DNA of 64,000 bases from Gautieria morchelliformis (Eukaryota > Basidiomycota > Agaricomycetes > Gomphales > Gomphaceae). Below, piece by piece: positions 12,900-23,284 of this stretch. Both the position numbers and the translations under genes were made by a program. The notes beneath the pieces were generated by a model. It was not told the origin of the DNA. It saw only the letters and a program-made list of their open reading frames with translations, and did no database searches. The stretch lies in assembly GCA_015179125.1 (NCBI GenBank), contig WHVA01000593.1:1-64000 (forward strand), written 5' to 3'. The first letter of the stretch is position 1, and each line of letters opens with the position of its first letter.

Positions 12900-15224
12900 A
12901 TGAAAGCAAGACGTTTAACGAACTCGCCTAAAGCCAGACGGCCGAGAAAATTCATGTTTCCTAAATTCCGCTTTCCGAGCATATTTCGTAAGCGCCGCGT
13001 GTCTATCACGCGAATAAGCGCTTGGCAGGCAAACCCCTCCAATCATGGCACAAAACCAAAAACTTCCCCCACTCGCTACGTCAAACGTATCCTCTCTTCC
13101 CTCACGCCTATGGCCACCGCATCGGCAGATACTCATGCATCCACTACTGCTTCCATGGCTGCATCGTCAGGCGAATCATTCACAGAGTCTCCCACAATGA
13201 GTTATCCCGAGACAGTCGAGCGTAACGAGGAATGGGTGCAACAGCTGGAGGAAGAACAGAGGTTGCGATTCGACATCCAGGCGCGGGAGATGTATGAACA
13301 ACTTCTCGATGATCTAGCCTCGGCTGGCCCGTTTGCGACGCCCGAGACACGTCAGCAGTTGGACAGACAATACCAAGAAAGGCTGGACCAGATGAAGCAG
13401 ATACAGCAAGAGGAACTCGAACTGCATATCGAGACGGAGCGGCAAGAACGGCTATGGAGCATGGGTCAGCAGGATCCCTCATGGGAGGGGTGGAGTTCCG
13501 TGCACCAGGCTAGCATTCTCGCACAAATTAAACGGGATCGATCTAGCGAAGATCACCAGACTATGAACGAAAAGATATGGGAGAATATGCGGGAGGGGGA
13601 GGACTCCCTCAGGAGAAGTGAAGAATGGCAGAAGTCCGAACCTCAACGCGTGCGGGATCGGAAGCAATGGGCGGAGAGGACACGCCTGACTTCTTCGCAC
13701 ATATCGGCAAGACGTGACCGGGATCGAGCAGAAGCTGAGGCCCATGCAATGGCGGCTCGCGCTAGGGAAGAACAAAGTGCGCGATTTGCTGAAGAGGCGA
13801 GGCAGAGTGCCGCGAACCTACGCGCACGCACGTCTCAAGCAACATTCAACGGTGAATTCGACACCCCAAGGCGAGCGGGCCCCGTCAGGTCGCCTATGTC
13901 CGAGTCGTCAAGCCGTTCGAGCGTGAACGAGAGCATCTTCAGCTCAAGCCCCACGGCATATACAGCAGCGAGTTCTGTCCCTAACGATCGATCGACCCCG
14001 ACCGATGCTCAGCATAAGCAAAGTGCCTCTCGCACGATACCCATCTCTATTCCTGTACATGATAACGTGCGTGCTGGTTCAAGTACCTTTAGCGGATCTT
14101 CGCCGTCGGCAGGAACACCGCTCACCAACAAAAGTGCACAAGAAAAGAATACTAAGCCAGCTGTATGGATACCTCCTGAAAGGGCGAGAGAGCCTGGAGC
14201 TCCCTCACGCAAAGTATCAGGGCAGTTTGATGGAGCGCGAGATCCCCCGGCAAAGAAGACTTCCATGTTGTTTGGGGCGTCCCCTGGACCGCCTCCTACG
14301 CGAACATTGGATGAAACCTTGAAACGGAGCCAGTCCCAACACGCAGGACAAGGTCCAACATCGTATGCACAATCTCAAACATCGCAGCCACAGCCGATGC
14401 GTGCGACAGCATCATCGCAACCACCACTCCACCCACCAAATGCGCCGGGGATACGTTCACAGCCTCTGCCTCAGACCCAACCGCCAAAACCACCATCTGG
14501 AACCCCATCGGCGCCTCGTAGTACATTTTCTTCGGTCTTCTCAAACTCAAAGCACTCTACGTCCCCAAAGCCTGCGGGATCGTCCAACGTGGACCCGGGA
14601 ATAAGGCCAACTGCTGGAGCGAGATCGACACCTCCCACTGACGAATACAGAGCCAAGATGAGAGCTGAGTATGTTCGGAAGGAGGAGGATCGCGTAGAGG
14701 AGGAGCGTAGACGACGAGAGCAAGAGGCAAATGAGCGACGCGCGGAAGACGCAAGGCGTCGGGGGGCGGAGAAACGACGCCAGGAGGAGAAGGAACGAGA
14801 AGCGGAACGTCGCGAAGCTGAAAGGAAGATGCGGAAGGCGTCGATCAACCACCTGCCTCCCGTTACCGACCGGCCGGTGCTGGAGATATGGAACGCATAT
14901 GAAAACCAGTGGGAGGTGATGGCGACAGCGACGAAACTCCGATTCCGTTCCATTCCGTGGCCTATGCTTACACCAGTATCTTCGCCCGATATGCTCCTTC
15001 CAATCTATATTGCAGCCTTTATACTTAACCCGCAACACTCTCAAGGGAAGTCACGAAAGGACCGTTTGCGAGAAGCACTGCTGCGATGGCATCCTGATAG
15101 GTTCGAAGCCAAATGGTTGAAGAAGGTCGTGGAAGAGGAGCGAGACAGCGTCCAAGAAGGCGTGGGTTGTGTAGTGCGCGCTCTGAATGACTTGCTGAGC
15201 GCTGAAGGAACCTTCGCGGCGTAG
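12900..15224 (+). CDS. coiled-coil protein with NFKBIL1-like HPD tail (paralog 2)
   Basis: A single open frame of 774 residues from ATG 12900; the frame extends further upstream only through a non-ATG codon. The N-terminus is very basic (MKARRLTNSPKARRPRKF). Residues about 105-340 are Glu/Gln/Arg-rich and helical, and residues 340-580 are Ser/Pro-rich and probably disordered. A charged coiled coil rich in EERRRREQE-like repeats covers about 580-650. The conserved end holds LEIWNAYENQWEVM, RFRSIPWPML at about 680, FILNPQHSQGKSRKDR, and LREALLRWHPDRF at about 725, followed by a Val/Arg helix. This tail matches the end of the upstream paralog and resembles NFKBIL1-like proteins. Function is not known. 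The same pattern in two adjacent genes argues that the frame is real. Confidence 0.8.
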   Translation: MKARRLTNSPKARRPRKFMFPKFRFPSIFRKRRVSITRISAWQANPSNHGTKPKTSPTRYVKRILSSLTPMATASADTHASTTASMAASSGESFTESPTMSYPETVERNEEWVQQLEEEQRLRFDIQAREMYEQLLDDLASAGPFATPETRQQLDRQYQERLDQMKQIQQEELELHIETERQERLWSMGQQDPSWEGWSSVHQASILAQIKRDRSSEDHQTMNEKIWENMREGEDSLRRSEEWQKSEPQRVRDRKQWAERTRLTSSHISARRDRDRAEAEAHAMAARAREEQSARFAEEARQSAANLRARTSQATFNGEFDTPRRAGPVRSPMSESSSRSSVNESIFSSSPTAYTAASSVPNDRSTPTDAQHKQSASRTIPISIPVHDNVRAGSSTFSGSSPSAGTPLTNKSAQEKNTKPAVWIPPERAREPGAPSRKVSGQFDGARDPPAKKTSMLFGASPGPPPTRTLDETLKRSQSQHAGQGPTSYAQSQTSQPQPMRATASSQPPLHPPNAPGIRSQPLPQTQPPKPPSGTPSAPRSTFSSVFSNSKHSTSPKPAGSSNVDPGIRPTAGARSTPPTDEYRAKMRAEYVRKEEDRVEEERRRREQEANERRAEDARRRGAEKRRQEEKEREAERREAERKMRKASINHLPPVTDRPVLEIWNAYENQWEVMATATKLRFRSIPWPMLTPVSSPDMLLPIYIAAFILNPQHSQGKSRKDRLREALLRWHPDRFEAKWLKKVVEEERDSVQEGVGCVVRALNDLLSAEGTFAA

Positions 15225-15777
15225 TGGTCAGTGGCTTTGTTCCCTCTCGTTTCCTCTTGCTACCCTGCCGTTATAGAAGATGGATGTAGACTCAGCAGAA
15301 GAATGGACGACGAACGCTAGAATCTCAGTGTCCCTCTACCCAGCATCATTCCACTGCATTTGAATATTGCATTTGGAGCTATATGGAGGACTTAGCATCC
15401 GTATACAATGTACGTACGTGATATATGCCTTCTTATATGTCTGGTCAGTTCCATGCGAAGAATATCCGCACGGTTAAGAGGCAGATCGGTCCAGATTGTC
15501 CTGAGTAGACTAGGTTGGTGTGTCGTTCGGTCGACTCGTCTTCAACAACCTAGGGCCGAGGCCTGAAGCTTGAAGCTTGAAGGCCTGAAGTCATGGGTTA
15601 CTTGAAAGTCAAAGAAAAAGCAACACACAGGTAGTACAAGCTTTCTCTTATCATCCAGAGAAACGAAGCATCTACGGTACTGTAAGCAAATGTGAGCCCG
15701 TGACTCATAAGTTACGTAATAGGCCGGGCGGTTCGGTTACCGTAACAGTCGCGCAAATCCACCAACCTTTTCCACGG
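15225..15777. other. intergenic region before PEX13
   Basis: About 550 bp, no gene. A short GAAGCTTGAAGCTTGAAGG repeat lies near 15566-15585. No clear TATA box. Confidence 0.5.
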
Positions 15778-16896
15778 ATGAGTATGGTGTCCCCACCAAA
15801 GCCTTGGGAGCGGGCAGGCGCCACTGCAGCTGCCGCATCGTCATCCTCACCACAAGATACCGCTTCCTCAATGCCCTCAACATCTACCGTAGCTCCTTCC
15901 ATCCCTGATCGTCCGTCGTCACTCACTGCCACACCTGGTACTAGCACATCACCATATACCAATCCACTTACCGCGCAATACAATGCGTCTCCATATGGCT
16001 CACCGTATTCTAATTACGCCTCGCCGTACAATCGAATGGGCGGATCCATGTATGGTGGAATGGGTTCGTATGGGATGAGCGGGTACGGGGGAATGGGTTC
16101 GTATGGAATGGGCGGATATGGCGGGATGGGTGGGATGGGTGGCTACGGTGGAATGGGTGGATATGGTGGAATGGGCATGGGCTTACAGCCTCCGGGCTTT
16201 GATCCCACCAACCCTTCACTCACGCAACAACTTGAAGCGACCACACATTCGACCTTCGCGCTCCTGCAATCAATCGTGCAGACATTTGGAGGCTTTGCAC
16301 AAATGTTAGAGAGTACATTCATGGCGACTCACTCGTCGTTTTTCGCCATGGTTGGTGTGGCGGACCAACTCGGACAGCTTCGTAACGCACTGGGCACCGT
16401 CCTCGGCCTATTTGGGGCGGTACGGTGGCTGAAGAGGATGATCACAGGACGCTCCGCCGACGGGATGACAGATGAATTTGGGAACTTTTTGAACCGCCCG
16501 CCGGGTGCACCTCCACCAAACCCAAACGCACCGAAACCAAGTAAAAAACCTCTCATATTCTTCCTCCTCGCCATATTCGGCATCCCGTATCTCATGCACC
16601 GCCTCATTCGACATCTTTCTATGCGTCTTCCGCCACCAAGCCCTCACCAGGTGCTTGACCCAAGCAAGCTGGTGTTCGCACGGGCCGCGTTTGCATTTGA
16701 GACAAAAGATCCTGTAGAGCTTGCGTTACGAGAAGGGGAGATGGTCGCCGTACTTGGTACGACAGATCCCATCTCAGGTGTGGAGGGTGAATGGTGGCGC
16801 GGTCGCACACGGGAAGGTCGGGAAGGATGGTTTCCCAAAGCCTATGTGGAGGTATTGGGTAGTCCTGGTACTGGAGAGGCAAAGAAGGTCATCTAG
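15778..16896 (+). CDS. PEX13: peroxisomal membrane protein PEX13
   Basis: Peroxin 13, a docking-complex subunit in the peroxisomal membrane that binds PEX14 and the import receptor PEX5. The predicted protein has 372 residues from ATG 15778; a second ATG at 15784 is equally plausible. The start MVSPPKPWERAG is typical of the family. Residues about 60-140 form a Tyr/Gly/Met-rich repeat region (GYGGMGSYGMGGYGGM). The conserved membrane part follows: a segment around FALLQSIVQTFGGFAQMLES, then LGQLRNALGTVLGLFGAVRW, then the hydrophobic PLIFFLLAIFGIPYL near residue 265. A C-terminal SH3 domain runs from about residue 295 to 365, with VFARAAFAFE, EGEWWRGRT and GWFPKAYVEVL. The gene is intronless here and looks complete. 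It is the best identified host gene in the window. Confidence 0.93.
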   Translation: MSMVSPPKPWERAGATAAAASSSSPQDTASSMPSTSTVAPSIPDRPSSLTATPGTSTSPYTNPLTAQYNASPYGSPYSNYASPYNRMGGSMYGGMGSYGMSGYGGMGSYGMGGYGGMGGMGGYGGMGGYGGMGMGLQPPGFDPTNPSLTQQLEATTHSTFALLQSIVQTFGGFAQMLESTFMATHSSFFAMVGVADQLGQLRNALGTVLGLFGAVRWLKRMITGRSADGMTDEFGNFLNRPPGAPPPNPNAPKPSKKPLIFFLLAIFGIPYLMHRLIRHLSMRLPPPSPHQVLDPSKLVFARAAFAFETKDPVELALREGEMVAVLGTTDPISGVEGEWWRGRTREGREGWFPKAYVEVLGSPGTGEAKKVI

Positions 16897-18060
16897 GTTT
16901 TCGCTTTTTTTAGTGAGTCTGCATTACCGTATTCACATCGTGTCTTTCCAAAATTTATTATGCCGCAATCGCATTGGCTTTGGATCACTGAGTGAGACCA
17001 TGCAAGCAGCAAAGTAATCGCCACCATGGTCAACGTTCTCGAGGAACACTTTTCCCGTAAATTGTGCCGATGTGTATACATTCCGTTACACACGAGACTA
17101 TCTCTTCTGAACTAGGAAGCAGCATCGCTACAGCACCGTAGGCATGCCGAAGCCGACAATCGTTGCAGTTCTCGTTTCTGGTGCAGTAGTTTAATTGAGG
17201 TTCATCCGATCAGGATTCGTGGTTCGTTCCAGACCAAATCTACTTCGACGTGAACGTCTACTCCGACGTTCCCCGTGCTGCACCAGGTATGTCCGTTCAC
17301 AAGGATAATGCCTTTACTCCGCCATTTATCCACATCCCCACTGATGTACCCAGCTCATCACTGATATGCACGTGCCGTCCTTGTACCATGGTCATACCGC
17401 TTGTACGTACGAAGCGAAACGATCTTTGGTATTTGGTAGCATTCTGTAGCCGTCATCCCAGACGTTATGCTTGACCTTGGTCTTACTAGTGAGTCAAGTT
17501 CTTCCAGCTGCGTTAATGCTAATTTTTCTGCTCTTTACGCTATAGGAACCTAAGCAACAGGTAATTGAGGCGTCCACTCATCAAAATGTTCGCGTAAATG
17601 CCAATTATATCCTTAGACAATCAGCTTAACCCGTGTTTAAATAGGTAAGTATACTAAGCAAATCGGGTTGTGGACTCGGACAGTACTGGAATTGGTCTGT
17701 TCGTTGGTTTTATCTTGACCCGGTAAGACCAAATTTCATTGGTTTGTTTCAATGGGGCTATTTCAATGAGCTACCCACTGAAATCGGAAACTCCGTGGGT
17801 AGACCCACTAGGTTTCAATGGATTTGCTACTGTATCCACAGTGACCGCTTGTATGTATGAAGCGAATCGATCTTCGGTATTTGGTAGCCATTCTGTAGCC
17901 GTCATCCCAGATGTTATACTTGACCTTGGTCTTACCAGTGAGCTTCTTCCAGCTGTGTTTTTCTGCTCCTTACGCTATAGGAACCTAAGCAACAGGTAAT
18001 TGAGGAGTCCACTCATCGAAATGTTCCCATAAGTGCCAATTATATCCCTAGACAATCAGC
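16897..18060. repeat. intergenic region with diverged direct repeat
   Basis: No gene is supported. Segments at about 17400-17630 and 17850-18062 are direct copies. They share GTATTTGGTAGC, TCTGTAGCCGTCATCCCAGA, CTTGACCTTGGTCTTAC, GGAACCTAAGCAACAGGTAA and AGACAATCAGCTTAA, with scattered differences and a short deletion. The second copy abuts the stop of the F-box gene. Confidence 0.75.
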
Positions 18061-19359
18061 TTAATACCAGACATCGTCCGAACAAAATAAACACCGGAAA
18101 CACAATAGGTTACAATGGGTTACCCTAACGCCTCGTGTTGCTAATAACGGATGTGCGGCAACCATCTCCCTACTCGCCTCAACTGCCGGCTCAGAATTGA
18201 AGCCACGGGTAGTCCAGATATTGATGCGCAGCACCCGCAGAAACTGGAGTAGAGGTCCTGCAAGGACACTGTACACTTCTTCCAAAGCTGCCCAGTCCAC
18301 CTGCGTGCGGTCACACCAAGGTTCCATACGCAATTCCATATGATGTATATGGTTGGATGCATTGATGGTAGACAGGACATTCCTTAAGGCGGATAGACAG
18401 CCACTTTGCATATTCACGTGCACCAGACTTAAGACCTCAATATTCACATTGAACGCCAGATCGATAGGGAACGAGACTTTTGCTCTCAAGTCAGGCAAAG
18501 GTTTTGTGTTTAATCAAACAGGTGGTCACTCACACGGAGATGGCAGGGAAGTAAAGAGATGCTTGAGTGAGCTGCCGATGGCGCAAAGTAGCCGGTTGAA
18601 ACTGTCATCTTTAGCCTCAGCAGGGAAGTATGTGTGCAATGTATGGATGTGCGATACGTCCAAATGTGATCGAGGTCCAAGGAGCCAGCTAACAGATGCG
18701 GTATTGGTATACCTGAACCTCATATCCAGGTGAGAAATGCAACACCGCTCGACCTGTTTATTGACGTCCGCTTGGGCGTCTTCCAGCGCCACGGGATTCT
18801 GAGACATCCACATGAGGTCTGAACGTAGGACGAGGCCTGTTAGGCTTCTGGCGTGATTTATAAAGTTCATGAAGTCGTCCATGCAATTAAACTGCGCGTC
18901 GAAGATGCATACAAAGGCCATCGAGGGCAGCTCGAGTACCCGGCAAAGCGATTGTCTGAAATCTCTTTGCAGGTCATTCCAAGCGAGGCCTTCAATTTTG
19001 AGTTTCTGCACCTGGGTGAGTTTGCGCAATAGTGGGGAGAGTGGTTCATCTAGCCCTCGCTTGGCGTCTGTAGAGCGTGGAACGCTTGACATGTCAGGCA
19101 GCCACAGCTCTCGGATGTAATTGGAAAGATGGGGCGAGTTGAGTAGAACCTGATCCAGTTGCTGGATTTGTACATGGAGCTCGTGATACCGCCTTAATTG
19201 ATGCTTAAACTCTATGCGGTGAAAAAGGCGACGTTGGCTTGAGGGAAGCCAAAAACGGCAAACCAGCGAGCAGGCGAGCAGGTCAGAGCGCCACATACTG
19301 TCCGGCTCGTCAACATAACCGATAATTTCATCAATGAGTTCTAGGGCTAGACTATCCAT
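18061..19359 (-). CDS. F-box domain protein
   Basis: A fungal F-box protein, expected to recruit substrates to an SCF-type ubiquitin ligase. Exon 1 is 19359-18534 and exon 2 is 18482-18061. A 51-nt GTGAGT intron (18533-18483) lies between them, and the joined frame is 415 residues. The F-box lies at the very start: MDSLALELIDEIIGYV, then ACSLVCRFWLPSSQRRLFH. It is followed by PHLSNYIRELWL and leucine-rich stretches typical of basidiomycete F-box families. Start ATG 19359 is preferred over the longer open frame because it puts the F-box at residue 1. Substrate unknown. The stop codon abuts the intergenic direct repeat. Confidence 0.82.
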
Positions 19360-19718
19360 GGTTGTTTGCAGGATCGCAGTGGTGGTGGCGTTCACCTCGG
19401 GATACGAAACGTTGGCTTGACGCTGAACGGCGAAGCTAATGGCTCGGATCCGTGACCTCAATTAGCTGAGGTGTAACGTGCCTTAGACATCTTGATTGGG
19501 TTTGTATCAGTATGTAGTCACACTCACAGTGGATGACTATCCGTAGTCCTAAGTCCCTACGAATAGAGCGAAAAACCGTGAAGTGCACGTGCGGAAAGAG
19601 AGTCAAAAAGGGGCACGTTGCTTTGCGAGGAGGTCGCTAAATAGGAGGGAGTCAGGCCCCCGCCGAGACACGTATGACGCCATGTCCTGGCGGGACTCCT
19701 AAGCCTGCAGCGAGGGTA

Positions 19719-20840
19719 CTAGTAGTAATCACGTGCAATAAACACGAGAAGGAATTTCAGCGGCGGCTGAGCGATGGGGAGATAAACGATCTCGGGATTC
19801 CAGGTCGTCGACGCGGCACCTGCCGCGCTCTTTCCCCGTACCGCTTGGGCGTACAGAGATACATGGAACAGCGAGCACACTGAGACGGCGAATATAAAGA
19901 AATTAGTAAGGTAGCTGCCCAGAAGACTGGCATTTGCCATAATGCGTTTAGGTGCAAAGGGTTCCTTAGCAAGCCAAGGGGTGGTTTCAATAACAACGAA
20001 GGCAACCGTGAGGAAACAGAAGGCGGCGAAAGACCCCAATGTAAGACCATGATGTGTTGCTCCCTGGATCGAGGCCTAAGAGGAGGCTGAATATCGCAAT
20101 TACAAGCGTGAGAGCTCATAGGAAATCAATCCGGCGAAGTTTCGACTTGATAGAGAGGGATAAAGGGCCCGAGCAATGATAAGCTCCGTCATATTGCGTG
20201 CCAGACCACAGGCGAGACATCCTATCCCAAATACAGAATATGCAAATAACAAGCAAGCCTTGCGACCTTTTTTGCATCAAATGAAGAAGTGTATAGCGGC
20301 AAGGCGGCCGGAAAGCTCACCAAAAATATCGCTCAGCTTCGCATACAATGGTCTAACATTTAAACCGAGAACATGAAAGACGGCTTTGTACGCACTGGAT
20401 AGACGTCAGCGTCAGCATGTATCCATTTGCAATCCAGCTGGGATTTTGTAGCTGTTTAAGGTCGCTTCCAATGGATGCATATGAGGAGGCTACGATGATG
20501 GTGCCATCCATCGCAGCCAGAAAGATGCCCAGAGATACAGGACGGAGCTAGCTCTCAGTATTCAAATCCAACGCTGAGGTACTATGTAATGTGAGGTACC
20601 ACGTACAATAGGCAGCAACCGGGCTTGTTCTCCTGATTCTTCGCTTGCCGGACCAGAATGTGGCGGAGCCTCTACACTGTCACCATCAAGACCCTCGCCA
20701 GGACTTTTGTCACAAAGACGGCAAGGGTGCGGCGCCAGCAACAAGTCCGTTGTGGGTTTTCGGGGCCAGTAATGATCGTGTCACTGCAGCGTCTGCCTCG
20801 GTGGTGAAAGAGAGGAGAAGAGAAGATTGCTCAATCTAGA
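19719..20840 (-). pseudogene. MFS transporter remnant with internal deletion
   Basis: The remains of a major facilitator transporter, probably of the 14-helix drug or vacuolar amino acid permease kind. On the minus strand the parts are a Glu/Ser-rich N-terminus (20760-20600), LRPVSLGIFLAAMDGTI (about 20550-20500), ANGYMLTLTS (about 20420), YAKLSDIFG (about 20345), a short intron, then GRKACLLFAYSVFG (about 20260-20215) ending near IIARA. The next recognisable block jumps to a later helix with LLLGLDPGSNT (about 20060) and FVVIETTPWLAKEPFAP (about 19980). The helices between are missing and the protein also stops early near 19719. Host-type gene, broken by a large internal deletion and C-terminal loss. 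Confidence 0.7.
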
Positions 20841-21293
20841 TTCTACGCCGGCTACCACAACCGCGCGTCACGGCGTCTATTACATACCCCGATGCAAAGC
20901 ACCAAAACGCCTCCGCGGAGTAAAACATGTGGCCCGAAAGCAGCTTCGCGTGCGATAAGTTGTACGTTTAGACCAGGTTCAAACCGTAAGCTGTAAGACC
21001 AATTTTCAAACGTGACTAGTAATCCAAGCTGTCCTCCTGGGTCAGCCAACCGTTGTAGAGGGTGTTAATGTCCATATTGGGCGGGATGTGATGCCAGTGT
21101 CAGCTATGGACTTTCATTACGCTAGAAAAGGGGTCAGACCCCCTGCGTAGATTCAGAAGTCTGGGCGATGGGGGCGAGGATCGGGCGGCGGTTTACTGTA
21201 AAGTCGTTGAGGAGTCCATGGAAGCAAGCGATTGCGTGCTTTGCATCGGAAACACAGAAAAACTAGGCCCTCGGCGATGCCAGTATTCCACCT

Positions 21294-21300
21294 ATAAAAG
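21294..21300 (+). promoter_or_regulatory. TATA-like box before hairpin
   Basis: CTATAAAAG at about 21293-21301, 42 bp before the hairpin's left arm. At that distance a pol II start would fall a few bases to 20 bp before the stem. Confidence 0.4.
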
Positions 21301-21342
21301 TCTCGGTGCGACGCCCCCTCTTCTGCCCAACAGATACTACTG

Positions 21343-21453
21343 GGATTGCTCCCCATCCATGAGAAGATTATGGCTGTCCTCGAACGGCATATTACTACTA
21401 CTAATATGCCGTTCGAGGACAGGCGTAAGGCTCTTATGAATGGGGAGCAATCC
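21343..21453. repeat. long near-perfect hairpin
   Basis: Arms 21343-21394 and 21402-21453 around a 7-nt loop CTACTAC. The inner 21 bp (21374-21394 with 21402-21422, core CTGTCCTCGAACGGCATAT) pair perfectly. The outer 31 bp pair at about three quarters of positions, with a perfect 14-bp base GGATTGCTCCCCAT. Confidence 0.92.
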
Positions 21454-22159
21454 CTCCCTCGTCACGGTACAATGAGCGCCACATCTGCACCGCCTCCACC
21501 CCCACCCCCACCACTGCCAGCTACCTCTTCATAAAACCGCCTCAGCCACTCGACTAACCTGCAGACTAATGCGAGTCCACCACCCCGGCGATGGAGGCAG
21601 GGAAGCTCGTCTATGATGTGCGTGGTAAATCACGCACCTCATATATCAGCTTCTTTGCCGCCAGGCGTCTTACTCTCCAAGGTGCTTAAGTCCGAAGAGG
21701 CAGGCATCCCGCTTATCATCGAAGGCTGACACGAACACCCAGATTGGAACCATACTCTGGTCGGCATGGAAGGCTTTGTGACAGACGGAAGCCAGAGTGA
21801 GTATCGATACATTATTACTGATTAGCTTTGTCGATCGTCCTTCGCCATGTAACCCTCCCAAAATCAACCTACTGATCGTCCGGCTGCCATCACAGTGTAC
21901 GTGATATTCGCAGTTCGAAAGATATCAAAATGCCTCTGAGTGAGCTGGTGGTCCTAGCTTTATGAGACACGGTTAAAGGGCGATCAGCGGAATAGTGAGT
22001 CGTGGTATCTCCTTTGAACGAATGCAAGGCTGATTTTCACAGCATCAGAGGGCCCCGTTCACTACGGCAAGGATATCATATCGTTATCTCCTGCCTACCT
22101 CCTATGGTTTGTTCTATTCGACTATCCGCAGTTTATACTGATTATGAATATAGCATGTG

Positions 22160-22900
22160 TCACACAACAGCTGGAGGATCGGCATTCTGGTTCACGTGGA
22201 AATATGTTGAAGGCCGGTCCTTCTGGGGCGGATCTGCCCTCGAAGACAGGTCCGCCGCAGAAGGATCTGCCTGGAGCCTATTTCCATGTGAACGATGAAC
22301 TTGGTCTGGAACTGGCTCACGAGAACCATGAGGCCACTGTCGAACCGTTTCGCGCGGCACCATTCAATGTGTATGTGGCAGAGCAAGCCTTAGGTGACCT
22401 GGTCCTCGTGCCGCCACGCAGCTGTCTTCAAGTTGTCCACGAAGGCGACATCACCATCAAAATGAGCCGGAGCAGAATGGGCCTAAAGAGCCTCGAGTAC
22501 GCGCATTATTGGTAACGTCGTGCTTATATTAACGGATCTGTCCGGGTGTGTCGTAAGGAGGGCGGCGAAGAGCATACTCGTCACTTGATAGACATGGACC
22601 GGTCCCTCAGCTCTTCCGCCTCTACACCCGCCACTTCATATCCCCCCGATTCTCGTCTTCCGCTCTCGTCGTCGTGTCGTGACCCATCTCTGCCCGTCCA
22701 GTCGATGGCCGTTGCACCTTCGCCAGAGGCCGTCCGCGGTGTGGTGGAGGCCACCCTCAAGAGTGTCCTCTACCTTAGCTCCCTAACCAAACACAGGTAT
22801 GTTTCCTGTAATTCCTTGCACATACGACGTGTCCGGTTAAGTTACTCAGTCGAGTCGGTTCCCTGCACTCCGGCAGGCAGGCTGCAGCTATGCATGAATT
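22160..22900 (+). pseudogene. JmjC/cupin-like gene fragment
   Basis: An open stretch (22144-22515) reads DRHSGSRGNML, then DLPGAYFHVNDELGLELAHE, APFNVYVAEQALGDLVLVPP and MSRSRMGLKSLEYA. This is the order seen in the C-terminal half of a JmjC-domain-containing family of basidiomycetes, in which a cupin fold usually binds Fe(II) and 2-oxoglutarate. A stop follows at 22513. Coding-like sequence resumes in another frame at about 22546 (VCRKEGGEEHTRH, then a Ser/Pro-rich stretch). No N-terminal half was found upstream. I read this as a decayed fragment. The family name is from memory of the motif pattern and is less sure than the fact of the break. Confidence 0.5.
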
Positions 22901-23284
22901 GAACTGACTAGCTGCGGATGCCTTCAATCGCTAAGTCTCGCGGATTCCTTTGAAATATCAAGAATCACTCGCAATATGATCTGGAGCACGTACGTACACA
23001 CTAGGCCATTCGAGTCGCGCTAGGGTCCACTGACGAGTGAGTGCCCATCGAGCAAATTAAACCTGTCAGCCTGGCTGATAGAACCAATTCAGCTAAGGCA
23101 ATGCAGAAGCATCATAAATGGTTAGCCGCCTGAATATTCTCAGCATACTGTTGATTACATCGGACTGACATGGGCTGGAAGTGATTCAGAAAGGTCTTCC
23201 TTTCAAGAAATTTGAGGTCGAGCGGCATGTAAGTGAGTGAGCGCCAGCAGAACAATGAAGGCAAACCGTGACAAGCTCACCTCA
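22901..23284. other. left flank of CACTA complex
   Basis: About 380 bp without gene or repeat. It ends in CTCA, the left target-site duplication of CACTA element A. Confidence 0.5.

Larger units (their letters stand above)
20841..22143. other. gene-poor interval with promoter and hairpin
   Basis: No coding gene supported. It holds a TATA-like element at 21294-21300 and the long hairpin at 21343-21453. The short ORF across the hairpin (21346-21534) is shaped by the palindrome and ends in polyproline. Confidence 0.5.

Noticed and set aside
21346-21534. 62-residue ORF ending in polyproline as a small protein gene
   Set aside because: Most of it is the two arms of the hairpin read through, so its openness is explained by the palindrome.
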